This document shows, piece after piece, positions 62,860 to 64,000 of a stretch of 64,000 bases of DNA. How positions within the stretch are numbered: the stretch's first letter is position 1; every line of letters begins with the position of its first letter. The DNA is from CBDCWO01 sp965223405 (lineage in GTDB: Bacteria; Bacteroidota; Bacteroidia; Chitinophagales; Saprospiraceae), in NCBI GenBank assembly GCA_965223405.1, contig CBDCWO010000006.1, positions 2,604,001-2,668,000 on the forward strand. The letters run 5' to 3'. Made by a program: the position numbers and the translations under genes. The notes beneath the pieces are model-generated. The model ran no database searches and was not told the DNA's origin. It saw only the letters and a list, made by a program, of their open reading frames with translations.

Positions 62860-64000
62860 CTAATAATACGTAAAACGGTTATCCTTTATTTTGGCTTCTT
62901 TTCTCAATGAAGGTAAAAGTTGTGACGGTATGGCCGCTTTGATACCGGAAGCGGTAGTTTGACGTAGCACCGATAGATTTGGATCTGTAACATCCGGAAT
63001 TTTGTCAAGCAGCTTTATCATGTAGACACCATTGTCTCCAATGATCGACGAAGACACCCCACCATTTTCAAGTTTGACCAGGTTTGCCAGAACTTTTGGC
63101 TCATTACCCAATCCGGGTACAAAACTGGTGGCAAATGTTACATTATTCGCTGTATCAACTTCAAGATCGAATTGTCCCGCAATTGCAGCTAAGTCCGAAC
63201 CGGTAATTTTAGATGCTAATAATTCGCCCTTTTTTAAATTTCTGACAAGTGGAGTAATTTCGGACCTTACACTTTCCACAGATGCTAAACCAGGTTCTAA
63301 AATATCGGATAATGAGACGAGTAGGTATTTGCTGTTGAAATAATTTACAGGATCTTCATAGATGTATACCTCCGGGGAGACATCTCCTTGGTCCGTATCC
63401 GAATCGAAAGCCCAACGAATAATCTGACGAGATGTTTCTCCGACTCCGGTTTCCAATAAGAATGCATCATTTTTTTCTACATATCCACTTTCCAAGATTT
63501 CCAGATCCTGATGGTCTTGTACCGCCTTTTCAAATTCGGAAAAGGCATCAATATTAGCGACAAAATCTGAGGCTCTGGAATATTCTTCATTTTGGGTATC
63601 CTCACTGGGTACAATAGGTTCGGAAACGTAGCCTAACCTGTATCCGACATCTTTGTTAATGTATTGAAATCCGGTAACTTCAACCAAATGTACACCAAAC
63701 TGGGTGATTACAAGATTAAGTTCACCTTCTTCCGCTGTAAAAAAGATTAAATCGTTAAAAGGTTTGACCATTAAGCCAGGGTATGCCCATCCCAAACTTC
63801 CTCCATCCGCTGCTGACCCGTCCTGAGAATATTTAACGGCCAAGCTATCAAATGTTTCAATTCCGTCATTAATGACTTTGCGTAAGCTGTCCAGTAATTG
63901 ATACGCAACAGCAAACTCCTGTTGTGTAGTTGCACGACGTAATATATGGCGCGACTCTACGGAGTCAGGAATGGTTTTTTTGTCAACTAATTTGACTACT
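62860..64000 (-). CDS. PpiD/SurA-like peptidyl-prolyl isomerase (5' partial)
   Basis: The frame is open to the window edge, so the N-terminus lies outside. The first visible residues form a parvulin-type rotamase domain (SVESRHILRRATTQQ, FDSLAVKYSQDGSAADGG, SLGWAYPGLMVKPFNDLIFF, FGVHLVEVTG). About 230 helical residues without PPIase motif follow, ending in KDNRFTYY. The layout matches PpiD-like proteins with a C-terminal helical region in Bacteroidota, where this gene acts in folding of envelope proteins. Its stop is 70 bp before the YwqK-type start. It is a different locus from the 29-33 kb PPIase operon. Confidence 0.88.
   Translation of the reverse strand, partial: VVKLVDKKTIPDSVESRHILRRATTQQEFAVAYQLLDSLRKVINDGIETFDSLAVKYSQDGSAADGGSLGWAYPGLMVKPFNDLIFFTAEEGELNLVITQFGVHLVEVTGFQYINKDVGYRLGYVSEPIVPSEDTQNEEYSRASDFVANIDAFSEFEKAVQDHQDLEILESGYVEKNDAFLLETGVGETSRQIIRWAFDSDTDQGDVSPEVYIYEDPVNYFNSKYLLVSLSDILEPGLASVESVRSEITPLVRNLKKGELLASKITGSDLAAIAGQFDLEVDTANNVTFATSFVPGLGNEPKVLANLVKLENGGVSSSIIGDNGVYMIKLLDKIPDVTDPNLSVLRQTTASGIKAAIPSQLLPSLRKEAKIKDNRFTYY

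Noticed and set aside
1..64000. CRISPR arrays, tRNA or rRNA genes, prophage genes
   Set aside because: I read the gaps for evenly spaced repeats, tRNA T-loop words and phage structural or integrase genes and found none.

Overview
The window reads as a chromosomal segment of a Bacteroidota bacterium, most likely a member of the Saprospiria. The DNA is moderately AT-rich. It encodes type IX secretion (T9SS) proteins of the PorV/PorQ type, a very large protein with a T9SS-like C-terminal domain, TonB-dependent receptors that carry an N-terminal carboxypeptidase-like regulatory domain, several Skp/OmpH proteins, six-bladed beta-propeller lipoproteins and a PorQ gene. Start sites have no obvious Shine-Dalgarno sequences. 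Several leaders carry the Bacteroidota -7 box TAnnTTTG. The family-level placement is inference.

Layout. 0-5 kb: the 3' part of a Nif3-family gene with its zinc-ribbon partner, a TPR protein, metK and a fumarylacetoacetase-family enzyme. 5-20 kb: a TonB receptor, a sugar isomerase/epimerase, a sialidase-like protein, a sulfatase lipoprotein, a GH109-like oxidoreductase-fold glycosidase and a prolyl-oligopeptidase fused to a sulfatase-modifying-factor-like domain. This set suggests feeding on sulfated or sialylated glycans and on peptides. The stretch also holds the window's decayed DNA: a 177-bp structured segment, hairpin repeats, a decayed IS982-family insertion sequence with terminal inverted repeats and a 6-bp target duplication, and three tandem ompH genes of which two are broken. 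20-36 kb is mostly housekeeping: rnhB, an MBL hydrolase, prfA, an ECF sigma factor with a small anti-sigma-like partner, a PdeM-like phosphoesterase, a GNAT acetyltransferase, a three-gene periplasmic PPIase/chaperone operon, purD and an HD-domain protein fused to a Pycsar-type membrane effector domain. 36-48 kb: a SdiA-regulated-type lipoprotein, a peptidase-MA/TolB-propeller/beta-barrel protein (a paralogue lies at 22-25 kb), an M14 peptidase, a polytopic membrane protein, clpB with a lysine-rich tail, a decayed ATPase, and greA-hit. 48-64 kb: two beta-propeller lipoproteins (one frame-broken), a three-gene cluster of TonB receptor, giant T9SS-type surface protein and PorV-like protein, then a D-2-hydroxyacid dehydrogenase, porQ, a YwqK-type lipoprotein and a PpiD-like PPIase running off the end.

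The main candidates for new biology are the single-chain HD-PycTM protein with no adjacent cyclase, a promoter followed at once by a strong intrinsic terminator in the greA leader (resembling the enterobacterial GraL arrangement), the peptidase fused to a cysteine-free FGE-like domain, and a two-member peptidase-MA/beta-barrel family in which one member has lost its HExxH site. No CRISPR array, tRNA, rRNA, prophage or complete multi-gene defence system was seen.
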